A DNA stretch of 64,000 nt from Atopomonas hussainii. Its GTDB lineage: Bacteria; Pseudomonadota; Gammaproteobacteria; Pseudomonadales; Pseudomonadaceae. Both the position numbers and the translations under genes were made by a program. The notes under the pieces were generated by a model that searched no databases, had not been told where the DNA came from, and was given only the letters and a program-made list of their open reading frames with translations. The stretch lies in assembly GCF_900109735.1 (NCBI RefSeq), contig NZ_FOAS01000004.1:124001-188000 (forward strand), written 5' to 3'. This document shows positions 29,389 to 36,678 of the stretch, one piece after another (position 1 is the stretch's first letter; every line of letters starts with the position of its first letter).

Positions 29389-30357
29389 ATGCAGCCCCAG
29401 GCCATTATCGAGCTGGTGGCCGACGACTTTGCCGCCGTCGACGCCGAAATCCGCGAGCGCTTGCAGTCGCGCGTGCCACTGGTCAGCAAGATTGGTGACT
29501 ATATTGTCTCCGCCGGCGGCAAACGCCTGCGTCCGCTGCTGGTGCTGCTCACCGCCAACGCCCTTGGCCATCAAGCTAACAACCACCGCTTATTAGCTGC
29601 GATCATCGAATTCCTGCACACCGCAACGTTATTGCACGACGACGTAGTAGATGCCTCGGGCATGCGCCGTGGCCGCTCGACCGCCAATGCACTGTGGGGC
29701 AACTCACCCAGCGTGCTGGTAGGCGACTTCCTTTATTCACGCTCGTTCGAAATGATGGTCGAGCTCGGCTCGCTGCCGGTGATGCAAGTGCTCTCGCAAG
29801 CCACCCGCGTGATTGCCGAAGGCGAAGTGCTGCAGCTATCTAAAGTGCGCGATGCCAGCACCAGCGAAGAAACCTATATGGAAGTGATTCGCTGCAAGAC
29901 CGCCATGCTGTTCGAAGCCTCAACCCACAGCGCCGCCATCCTCTGTGGCGCCAGTGATGAACAGCGCGAAGCGGTGCGCCAATACGGCGATGCCTTGGGC
30001 GTCGCCTTCCAGCTGGCGGACGACCTGCTCGACTACCGCGGCAATGCCGAGGAAATGGGCAAAAACGTCGGCGATGACTTGGCCGAAGGCAAGCCCACCC
30101 TGCCGCTGATTTACACCATGCGCGAAGGCACCGCCGAACAAGCCGCACTCGTGCGTGAAGCGATTCAGAAAGGTGGCAGCACCGATATCACTGCCATTGG
30201 CGCAGCGGTAGAGGCCAGCGGCTCGCTGGATTACACCGCCAAGCTGGCCCGCGAATACGCCGACAAGGCCGTAGAACTGCTCAGCGTACTACCCGCCTCG
30301 CCCTACCGCGAAGCGCTGGAAGGCTTGGCGCGCTTCTCGGTCGCCCGCACGCACTAA
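29389..30357 (+). CDS. ispB: Octaprenyl (polyprenyl) diphosphate synthase
   Basis: A 322-residue trans-prenyltransferase that makes the side chain of ubiquinone. The first aspartate-rich motif is LLHDDVVDASGMRRG and the second is FQLADDLLDYRG; GGKRLRPLLVLL is the substrate-binding region. The residues before the first motif (FLHTATLL) do not limit the chain to a short product, in keeping with a long-chain synthase. Divergent from rplU; a TTCG hairpin follows. Confidence 0.93.
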   Translation: MQPQAIIELVADDFAAVDAEIRERLQSRVPLVSKIGDYIVSAGGKRLRPLLVLLTANALGHQANNHRLLAAIIEFLHTATLLHDDVVDASGMRRGRSTANALWGNSPSVLVGDFLYSRSFEMMVELGSLPVMQVLSQATRVIAEGEVLQLSKVRDASTSEETYMEVIRCKTAMLFEASTHSAAILCGASDEQREAVRQYGDALGVAFQLADDLLDYRGNAEEMGKNVGDDLAEGKPTLPLIYTMREGTAEQAALVREAIQKGGSTDITAIGAAVEASGSLDYTAKLAREYADKAVELLSVLPASPYREALEGLARFSVARTH

Positions 30358-30383
30358 GCCGAACAGCACCTACGCAGTTCAGA

Positions 30384-30415
30384 CAACGGCAGCTTCGGCT
30401 GCCGTTGGTCGTTTT
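30384..30415 (+). terminator. Terminator after ispB
   Basis: CAACGGCAGC, TTCG loop, GCTGCCGTTG, then GGTCGTTTT. A 10-bp perfect stem with a short T-run. Confidence 0.8.
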
Positions 30416-30451
30416 CCGCGCCGCACACAGCAAAGCTCACTTGCACGCCTA

Positions 30452-30473
30452 CTTAATGATAATTATTATCATT
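30452..30473. promoter_or_regulatory. Fur box
   Basis: The 19 bases 30452-30470 match the Fur consensus GATAATGATAATCATTATC at 16 positions, and AATGATAATTATTATCATT (30455-30473) is almost a perfect palindrome. It lies 26 bases before the ATG of the small gene at 30499, where a bound repressor would block transcription. Confidence 0.85.
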
Positions 30474-30498
30474 TGCAAATAAGCCAAGGAGGTGTGCT

Positions 30499-30738
30499 AT
30501 GACGTATCTAATTGATGCCTGGCTGGAGCGGCCAGAACCCCGTTTACGGATTTTGCACTGCGGCACCGGCCGCGTGTGTGCCGAGCTGGATAGCCAAGCG
30601 ATTCGCGAGCTGGTCGATCAAGGCGACCTAGACGTACACGAGCTGGAGCAAACCCCGCCACACGCGCAAAAAGAAACCGTGCGCCAGCTGTTTTTGCTCT
30701 GCTACGCCCGTGCGCTTGGGCAAAATCACTGGCTGTAA
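30499..30738 (+). CDS. 79-residue hypothetical protein, probably iron-repressed
   Basis: A short acidic soluble protein (begins MTYLIDAWLERPEPRLRILH; ends CYARALGQNHWL) with two or three cysteines and no membrane segment. A very strong ribosome-binding site (AAGGAGGT) precedes the ATG. The start is directly downstream of a high-quality Fur box, so expression should rise under iron starvation. I recall a small uncharacterised gene in this place beside ispB in Pseudomonas, but no function. It is monocistronic, between the ispB terminator and the convergent tetR-type gene. Confidence 0.85.
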   Translation: MTYLIDAWLERPEPRLRILHCGTGRVCAELDSQAIRELVDQGDLDVHELEQTPPHAQKETVRQLFLLCYARALGQNHWL

Positions 30739-30742
30739 GCGC

Positions 30743-31378
30743 TTATCGCTCGCTAGCGCTGTTCATCCCCACCTGCAGCAGCAGGCTCAAACCCTGCAGG
30801 CCTTTCATCACAAACGCCTCATCGCCGCCCTCCGCGGGCGGCTGCAGTACGCCGTGAATCACTAACGACGCCAAGCCGTGGGTATACGACCAACTGGCCA
30901 GTGCGGCGCTGCGCACCTCGCTGCTATCCAACGGTTTTGCCAGCACCTCGGCGATCAGCTGCTTGAGCTCGCCAAAGGCCGCCTCACGAGCGATGCGCAG
31001 CGCTGGGCTCATGTCCTCAGTCGCCAGCTCGGCACCAAACATCAGCTGATACAGCGCCGGATTACGCCGTGCAAAGGCAAAGTAAGTGCGCACGCCGCCG
31101 CGCAACTTGGCATTTAAGCTCGCGCCATCATCGCGTTGCCGCAGCACTCGCCCTAACTCATCAAAGCCTTGTGCGGCCAGTTGGCTGAGCAGCTCGGTGC
31201 GATTGGCAAAGTGGTGATACGCGGCCGTAGAGCTCACCCCCACCCGCTCAGACACCGCACGCAACGACAACTTTGCCGGCCCCACCTCGGCCAACAGTTC
31301 TGCGGCCGCGCTGAGTAACTGCGGCGCCAAGTTGCCCACATGGTAGGTATCGCGTTTGTTTTTTGCCGATTGCGCCAT
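30743..31378 (-). CDS. TetR/AcrR-family regulator with WHG-type C-terminal domain
   Basis: A 211-residue regulator. The N-terminal helix-turn-helix is AKLSLRAVSERVGVSSTAAYHHFANRTEL (about residues 33-60). The ligand domain contains SWSYTHGLASLVIHGVL, the W..HG signature of the WHG C-terminal domain. I start at MAQSAKNKRD (31378); the longer frame has no ribosome-binding site. It is divergent from the CrtI-like gene, and the space between them holds two copies of a palindrome that is probably its operator. Confidence 0.87.
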   Translation of the reverse strand: MAQSAKNKRDTYHVGNLAPQLLSAAAELLAEVGPAKLSLRAVSERVGVSSTAAYHHFANRTELLSQLAAQGFDELGRVLRQRDDGASLNAKLRGGVRTYFAFARRNPALYQLMFGAELATEDMSPALRIAREAAFGELKQLIAEVLAKPLDSSEVRSAALASWSYTHGLASLVIHGVLQPPAEGGDEAFVMKGLQGLSLLLQVGMNSASER

Positions 31379-31421
31379 AGCCGCCTCAGGTTCTGTGTCG
31401 CGTAATCCTATCACCCGAAAG

Positions 31422-31442
31422 AATCTTGACAGCGATAAGATT
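31422..31442. promoter_or_regulatory. Candidate TetR operator, site 1
   Basis: An inverted repeat AATCTT-N9-AAGATT. It lies 44 bases upstream of the TetR gene start, overlaps a TTGACA on the plus strand, and shares the core CTTrACAsCGmTAAG with site 2 at 31524-31544. Confidence 0.55.
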
Positions 31443-31523
31443 AAGCCCCTACCCTGCGAAAACGCACTCAGGTGATTCGCCAGCAGCACGCCGCCGAAAC
31501 CCATCTGAGTTTTATTTTAGGCA

Positions 31524-31544
31524 AATCTTAACACCGCTAAGTTG
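31524..31544. promoter_or_regulatory. Candidate TetR operator, site 2
   Basis: A second copy of the same element (core CTTAACACCGCTAAG), identical to site 1 at 15 of 21 positions. It ends just before the GAGG ribosome-binding sequence of the gene at 31555, a position suited to repression. Confidence 0.55.
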
Positions 31545-31554
31545 AGGTTATTTT

Positions 31555-33081
31555 ATGCACAGCTACGACGCCGTGGTGATTGGCGCCGGCAATGCCGGGC
31601 TTACCGCCGCCACCGCCCTGCAACGCGAGGGCAGCAAAACCTTGCTACTGGAAAGGCACAACATTCCCGGCGGCTGCGCGACCTCTTTCGTGCGCGGCCA
31701 GTTTGAGTTTGAAGTGGCCCTGCACCAGCTCAGCGGCCTCGGCACGCCGGACAAGCCGTTCATCATGCGCAAGGTGTTCGACAGCCTTGGCGTGCTGGAT
31801 AAAGTCGAGTTCGTGCAAGAACACTCGCTGTATCGCTTGGCGGTGCCCGGCGAAATCGACGTTACCCTGCCAGCCAGTTGGAGCGGCCTGAAGCGCACCC
31901 TGATCGAGCTCTTTCCTGCCGAGCAAGCCGGCATCGAGGCCTTCTTAAAGCTTTGCGAAACCATCTGCCTAGAAAGCTTTATGACCCTGCCGCAAGCGCG
32001 CCGCGCCGGCAGCGAAGACATGCTGAAGAAGATGTGCCCCCACTATGTGAAATACGGCTTTATGAGTGCCAAAAGCGTGGTCGACGAGCACTTCCAAGAC
32101 CCTAAGCTTAAAAGCCTGATCAGCGCCTATTGGTTGTACCTTGGCGTGCCGCCGGGTGAGATCCCCTTCCCTGATTTAGCAGTGATGATTTACGCCTACG
32201 CGGCGTTTAAACCGTGGCATATCAAGGGCGGCTCGCAGGCGATGTCTAACGCCTTAGTCGAGTCGTTCTTAGAAGCCGGCGGCGAAGTACGCTTTAACTG
32301 CGGCGCCGAGAAAATCCTCACCGACAACGGCGCAGTCAGCGGTGTGCAGCTAGAAACCGGCGAAGTGGTTAAGTGCCGCACGGTGGTCTCCAACGCCAGC
32401 CCGCTGATGACCTTTAACGAGCTGCTCGACGGCCAGCAACCGCCACTACCTGTGCAGCAAGACTTCAAGTCGCGACGCATGGGCACCTCGGCGTTTGTGA
32501 TTTATCTGGGCTTGGACTGCACGCCGCAAGAACTGGGCATCACCGCGGCTTCGAGCTTCGTCTACCAAACCTTAAGCGATGAAGCGCTGTACCAGCGCAT
32601 GGGCAGCCTGGAAGCGCCTTTAGGCGGCATGCTGACCTGCTACAACTTTGAAGAACCCGAGGCCGCGCCGCCGGGCAAAAGCCAAGTGGTGCTGGTGTGC
32701 CTGCAATACGGCGATGTGTGGAATAGCGTGGCACCGGAAGACTACGCGAAAACCAAGTACGCCTTTGCCGAGCAGCTGATCGACGTGATCGAGCAGGTGT
32801 ACCCCAAGGTGCGCGACTACATCGAAGAAGTCGAAGTCGCCACACCGCTGACCATGATGCGCTACCTCAACACGCCCAGCGGGGCGATCTACGGCTTCCG
32901 TCAAAGCACGGAAGACTCAGCCCTGCTGCGCGAGCGTTTAGACGGTGTACCGGGCTTGTACTTAGCCAGCGCGTGGACAGGCATGGGCGGTTTCCAACCC
33001 ACCTACATGGCCGGCGAATCCACCGCCCGCGCCGCCCTGAAATACATCAAAGCGCAGCACACCGAGGTGGCCCATGTCTGA
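31555..33081 (+). CDS. CrtI/RetSat-like FAD-dependent oxidoreductase
   Basis: A 508-residue flavoprotein of the phytoene desaturase/retinol saturase type. It has an N-terminal FAD motif (YDAVVIGAGNAGLTAATALQ), the GGCATSF segment, and the C-terminal GLYLASAWTGMGGFQPTYMAG motif that closes the FAD site. No carotenoid genes are nearby, so a carotenoid role is unlikely; a desaturase or saturase acting on a lipid or isoprenoid is inference. The gene overlaps the Fe-S reductase downstream by 8 bases and is divergent from a TetR regulator with paired operators. Confidence 0.85.
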   Translation: MHSYDAVVIGAGNAGLTAATALQREGSKTLLLERHNIPGGCATSFVRGQFEFEVALHQLSGLGTPDKPFIMRKVFDSLGVLDKVEFVQEHSLYRLAVPGEIDVTLPASWSGLKRTLIELFPAEQAGIEAFLKLCETICLESFMTLPQARRAGSEDMLKKMCPHYVKYGFMSAKSVVDEHFQDPKLKSLISAYWLYLGVPPGEIPFPDLAVMIYAYAAFKPWHIKGGSQAMSNALVESFLEAGGEVRFNCGAEKILTDNGAVSGVQLETGEVVKCRTVVSNASPLMTFNELLDGQQPPLPVQQDFKSRRMGTSAFVIYLGLDCTPQELGITAASSFVYQTLSDEALYQRMGSLEAPLGGMLTCYNFEEPEAAPPGKSQVVLVCLQYGDVWNSVAPEDYAKTKYAFAEQLIDVIEQVYPKVRDYIEEVEVATPLTMMRYLNTPSGAIYGFRQSTEDSALLRERLDGVPGLYLASAWTGMGGFQPTYMAGESTARAALKYIKAQHTEVAHV

Positions 33082-34240
33082 TAACAACCTGCTTAACGCG
33101 GTGGCTGGCTTTCGCGATGCTATGGCCGCCAAAGATGCCCTCGCGCAGACCGGCAGCGACTTCACTGAAGTCAAAGGCGCGGTGGCGAAAACCATCAGCC
33201 AACTGCACCCCAAACGCCTCGCCCTCACGGTGACGCAGATCGTCGAAGACACCCCCTCGACCAAAACCCTGCGCGTCGCCGCCAGCGACAGCCGCCTCCT
33301 ACCGCCTTTTCAGGCCGGGCAATACATCAACGTGTTTGTGCAGATTAATGGCGTCGAAACTGCGCGGCCGTATGCGGTGGCCTCGTCTCCGTGCGAGCGC
33401 CGTTACTACGACCTGACCATCAAGCGCGCCCAAGGCGGTTTTGTCTCGCATCACCTGCTGGATGCCGTGCAGGTGGGCGATAGCCTGCAAAGCTCAGGGC
33501 CGATGGGCAGCTTTCACCACAACCCAGTGTTTCACGGCGATGACCTCGTGTTTTTAGCCGGTGGCTCGGGCAGCGTGCCGGCGCGCAGCATGTTGCTGAA
33601 CATTCTGCACAACGACTTGCCGTTTAACTTTCAGCTGATCTACGCCAACAGTTTTGTGGATGACGTGATCTACGCCGACGAACTGCGCCAACTGGCCAGT
33701 GAGCACGCCAACTTCCGCTTAGATGAAATCATCTCGCGCCCACCTGCTGGCTTTACTGGCCGCAGCGGGCGCTTAACTGGCGAGGTGTTGCGCGAGCTAT
33801 TAGGCGAGCAGCTTGACGGCAAGATGTTCTACATCTGCGGCCCCACGCCGTTTAACAACAACTGCCTTGAGCAACTGCTAGCGCTGGGCGTTAAACGTCG
33901 GCGTATTCGCATTGAAGCCAACGGCGCACCGAAAAGCCCCGACCAACAAGCCGGCTGGCCGCAAGGCGTGAGCTTGGATGATGAAGTCACCATCAGCGTG
34001 CGCGGCAAAGGCAGCTTTACCGCCAAAGTGGGCGAACCGTTACTCAATAGCTTAGAGCGCAACGGCTATGGCGCAGAAAACGCCTGCCGCTCGGGCGAGT
34101 GCAGCTTGTGCCGCATTAAGCTGCTGTCTGGGGCGGTGTTTAACCCTACAGAAGCGCATTTGCGCAAATCCGACCGCGACTTTGGCTGGATTTATTCCTG
34201 CGTGGCGTTTCCGACTGAGGACATCGAGATCCTTCTGTAA
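33074..34240 (+). CDS. FNR-type ferredoxin reductase with C-terminal 2Fe-2S domain
   Basis: A 388-residue electron-transfer protein. An extension of about 45 residues leads to an FAD domain (ETARPYAVASSP, about residues 95-106), then an NAD(P) domain (GGSGSVPARSMLL; MFYICGPTPFNN), then a plant-type ferredoxin domain with CRSGECSLCRIKL and a distant Cys in WIYSCVAFP. This is the layout of oxygenase and desaturase reductases. It overlaps the CrtI-like gene by 8 bases, so it likely passes electrons from NAD(P)H to that flavoprotein (inference). A terminator follows. Confidence 0.87.
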   Translation: MSDNNLLNAVAGFRDAMAAKDALAQTGSDFTEVKGAVAKTISQLHPKRLALTVTQIVEDTPSTKTLRVAASDSRLLPPFQAGQYINVFVQINGVETARPYAVASSPCERRYYDLTIKRAQGGFVSHHLLDAVQVGDSLQSSGPMGSFHHNPVFHGDDLVFLAGGSGSVPARSMLLNILHNDLPFNFQLIYANSFVDDVIYADELRQLASEHANFRLDEIISRPPAGFTGRSGRLTGEVLRELLGEQLDGKMFYICGPTPFNNNCLEQLLALGVKRRRIRIEANGAPKSPDQQAGWPQGVSLDDEVTISVRGKGSFTAKVGEPLLNSLERNGYGAENACRSGECSLCRIKLLSGAVFNPTEAHLRKSDRDFGWIYSCVAFPTEDIEILL

Positions 34241-34257
34241 AGCAGCCGACAAGGCAT

Positions 34258-34297
34258 AAAAAACGGCCATCCGCTTGCGCGTGATGGCCGTTTTTTT
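34258..34297. terminator. Bidirectional terminator
   Basis: A 14-bp perfect stem (AAAAAACGGCCATC / GATGGCCGTTTTTT) with an 11-base loop. It lies between the convergent Fe-S reductase and fklB genes. Confidence 0.9.
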
Positions 34298-34308
34298 CGC
34301 AGAACGTC

Positions 34309-34926
34309 TTACAGCACGTTCAGCAGCTCAACATCAAACACCAGCACCGAGTGCGGCGGAATGCTGCCAGCGCCTTGCGCGCCGTAAGCCAGCTCGCTCG
34401 GTACGTGCAGACGCCACTTGGCGCCTTCGCCCATCAGCTGCAGGGCTTCTACCCAGCCAGCAATCACGCCGTTAACCGGAAACTCAGCCGGCTCGCCACG
34501 CTGATACGACGAGTCAAACACGCTGCCGTCGATCAGGGTGCCGTGGTAGTGGGTGCGCACGCGGTCGGTGGCAGCAGGCTGGCGGCCTTCGCTGGCATTG
34601 ATCACTTCATACTGCAGGCCCGAGGCCAGCACAGTTACGCCTTCGCGCTTGGCGTTTTCTGCCAAGTAATCCAAACCGGCTTGCTGCGCTTGCTCGGCAC
34701 GCGCGGCGGCTTCGGCCTGCATTTTTTCGCGGATGACTTTAAAGCTCGCGCTCAAGTCAGCCATCGGCACAGCGCTGGCTTCGCCCTGAAACGCTTGGGT
34801 AAGACCGGCGATCACCTGATCCAACAACATGCCCGGCACAGGGTTGTCACGCAGCTGATCACCCAGCTGGCGGCCAATGCCGTAACTTACGCGGGCTTCA
34901 TCGGTATCGGGTACTTGGTGCGACAT
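34309..34926 (-). CDS. fklB: FKBP-type peptidyl-prolyl cis-trans isomerase, FklB-like
   Basis: A 205-residue protein with an N-terminal FKBP dimerisation domain (about residues 8-95; RVSYGIGRQLGDQLRDNP) and a C-terminal FKBP domain (VRTHYHGTLIDGSVFDSSYQ; LQLMGEGAKWRLHVPSELAY). No signal peptide, so it is probably cytoplasmic. The MIP/FklB-type architecture is clear. Single gene between a terminator and the DUF6482 gene. Confidence 0.9.
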   Translation of the reverse strand: MSHQVPDTDEARVSYGIGRQLGDQLRDNPVPGMLLDQVIAGLTQAFQGEASAVPMADLSASFKVIREKMQAEAAARAEQAQQAGLDYLAENAKREGVTVLASGLQYEVINASEGRQPAATDRVRTHYHGTLIDGSVFDSSYQRGEPAEFPVNGVIAGWVEALQLMGEGAKWRLHVPSELAYGAQGAGSIPPHSVLVFDVELLNVL

Positions 34927-34995
34927 GCGCGACTCCTGCTAACAATTCAACGAGGCGCGCAGCCTAACACATTCGCCCAGCCCTGCCCTTGTCAG

Positions 34996-35304
34996 TCACC
35001 AAGAGGGCTGATTATGCACCGGCACCCGCAATGGCTCGGCGGCTTTGCCGGGCAGGCCAATCATTTCGTCATGCACCACGGCATGCACTAAATGCAGCGG
35101 CACCTCGGCCGGCATGCCTTGCAGCACTTCACGCGCGTGCTCCACCGAACGCAGGCGTAACTCGCCACCGTTGTGCGCCTGCACCGGCATGCGGCGCCCG
35201 TCCATTTGCGCCTCTAGCACATAAATGCCGCCTTCCAGCGAGACCAAATCCAGCGCCTCGATTTGCCCGCCATGGGCCAGTACGGAGAGTTCTTCTAGGT
35301 TCAT
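34996..35304 (-). CDS. DUF6482 family protein
   Basis: A 102-residue soluble protein, MNLEELSVLAHGGQIEALDL, with SLEGGIYVLEAQMDG and LRLRSVEHAREVLQGMP, and VHAVVHDEMIGLP near the end. This pattern fits the uncharacterised DUF6482 family I recall from Pseudomonas. AGGAGGA precedes the ATG. It lies downstream of a terminator, so it has its own transcript. Confidence 0.75.
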   Translation of the reverse strand: MNLEELSVLAHGGQIEALDLVSLEGGIYVLEAQMDGRRMPVQAHNGGELRLRSVEHAREVLQGMPAEVPLHLVHAVVHDEMIGLPGKAAEPLRVPVHNQPSW

Positions 35305-35389
35305 GGTGTTCCTCCTCTGCCTAGAAAAACCTTTACACCAAAAACACAGATGTACAAGTTTTAACCTGCATTACCCGACCAACGCGCAT

Positions 35390-35421
35390 AAAAAAACCGC
35401 AGGGCTCGCCTGCGGTTTTTT
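35390..35421. terminator. Terminator after the UPF0114 gene
   Basis: The arms AAAAAACCGCAGG and CCTGCGGTTTTTT form a 13-bp stem with a 5-base loop. The T-run on the minus strand ends the yqhA-like transcript. Confidence 0.9.
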
Positions 35422-35439
35422 ACCAGCCCTACCAGCCGC

Positions 35440-35928
35440 TTAATGCTTGGTGAGCTTATCCAAGTAGCCCATGGCAAAGGCCGAGGCGACAAAGGTCATG
35501 TGGATAATCACGTACCACTTTAGGTACACCGGCTCGATGTTCTGCGCATCCATAAAAATACGCAGCAGGTGGATGGAGGAAATCGCCACGATGGACGCCG
35601 CCACTTTGTTCTTCAGCGAGCTGGAATCCATCTTGCCCAGCCACGACAGGCGTTCTTTGCCTTCGGCCAGATTGATCTGCGACACGAAGTTCTCGTAGCC
35701 CGAGATCATCACCATCACCAACAAGCCGCCGACCAGCGCCATGTCGATCATCGCCAGAATGGCCAGCACTAAGTCCGATTCGGTCAGCGCAAAGACGTTG
35801 GGGATGACATGCACCAGCTCTTGGAAGAACTTCAGCGCCAAGGCCAACAGCGCCAGCGACAGACCTAAGTAAATAGGCGCCAGTAACCAACGGGCGGAGT
35901 ACATGACTGATTCGATAAAACGTTCCAT
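35440..35928 (-). CDS. TIGR00645/UPF0114 family inner-membrane protein (YqhA-like)
   Basis: A 162-residue protein with about four hydrophobic segments. [20 protein letters not shown] at the start and [17 protein letters not shown] in the middle are the family signature, and the [20 protein letters not shown] segment follows. Function unknown. The ATG at 35928 has GGAG upstream; the open frame above it has no ribosome-binding site. The 750 bases upstream are non-coding and may contain its promoter. Confidence 0.88.
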   Translation of the reverse strand: MERFIESVMYSARWLLAPIYLGLSLALLALALKFFQELVHVIPNVFALTESDLVLAILAMIDMALVGGLLVMVMISGYENFVSQINLAEGKERLSWLGKMDSSSLKNKVAASIVAISSIHLLRIFMDAQNIEPVYLKWYVIIHMTFVASAFAMGYLDKLTKH

Positions 35929-36043
35929 AACGCTCCTCAACAAGGGGTGAACGATGCGGCGCGAGTATACCCAGCTTAACCCTGCATACAAGGCACGCCC
36001 CGCGTGAATGCCTAGCCAAGCCACCCGCTGGCATAACCGCAGA

Positions 36044-36131
36044 GTTAATCCCCAGCTTCTGTGGATAACTCTGTGAGTGGCCTTGGAGTAAGCGGCTACA
36101 CGCTAAGCCTGACGCGGCTTATAGCAGATTG
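36044..36131. repeat. Direct repeat copy A with DnaA-box-like 9-mer
   Basis: The copy shares CTGTGGATAACTCTGTG exactly with copy B (36552-36638), then GGCCTTGG and, at its end, GCAGATTG. TGTGGATAA at 36060-36068 is the reverse complement of the DnaA box TTATCCACA. Confidence 0.5.
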
Positions 36132-36551
36132 ATCAGGATTTGCTCAGCACAGCCCCAAAAGCGCCCAGCGCCGTCAAAAGCCATGCCTGCCTACGCAGCA
36201 ACCACGCACCGTCATGCCCCTGCAACGCACCACAACGCGCCGAGGCCTAGGGCAAGGCGATAGCGAACCACGACGCCCACAGCCATCGCTTAGCAAAAGC
36301 CCAGAAAACGCAGATTTATTAATAAAAACAGTGCATTACAAGCGATTAGAGGAGCAACAGCTAAGCAGCAGCAACACGGCGTCAAGCTCAGCCGCTGCAC
36401 ACCAGCAAGACAGCGCTTGTACTGCCCCACTGTGCATTGAAGGCCCTACAGGCCGCTCAGCAGCAGCTTGCAGCCGGTGGGGCTATGACATATCCAGTGA
36501 CACATTCCCCAGCGCACAGAGCATGCCGACAAGTGCGGTACGCCTTCGCAG

Positions 36552-36638
36552 GTTATCCCCGCTCGCTGTGGATAACTCTGTGCATGGCCTTGGGGAAAGC
36601 CCGCCTGAGCGAGTCTGGCCGGTGCCTGCAGCAGATTG
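36552..36638. repeat. Direct repeat copy B with DnaA-box-like 9-mer
   Basis: Second copy, 508 bases after copy A. TGTGGATAA is at 36567-36575, flanked by GTTATCCCC on the left and CTTGGGGAAAG on the right, so the flanks form a loose inverted repeat around the box. Confidence 0.5.
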
Positions 36639-36678
36639 TGCAGTGACCGACCAGACAGACTATGAACCCGCGTCGCGT

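Larger units (their letters stand above)
35929..36678. other. Non-coding gap with two diverged direct repeats
   Basis: This is the only stretch over 300 bases without a supported gene. It holds two copies of an element of about 88 bases that contains a DnaA-box-like 9-mer (separate entries). No tRNA, clear terminator or convincing promoter was seen in the rest. A long plus-strand open frame from 36214 crosses into the lonP gene and looks accidental. Confidence 0.6.
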
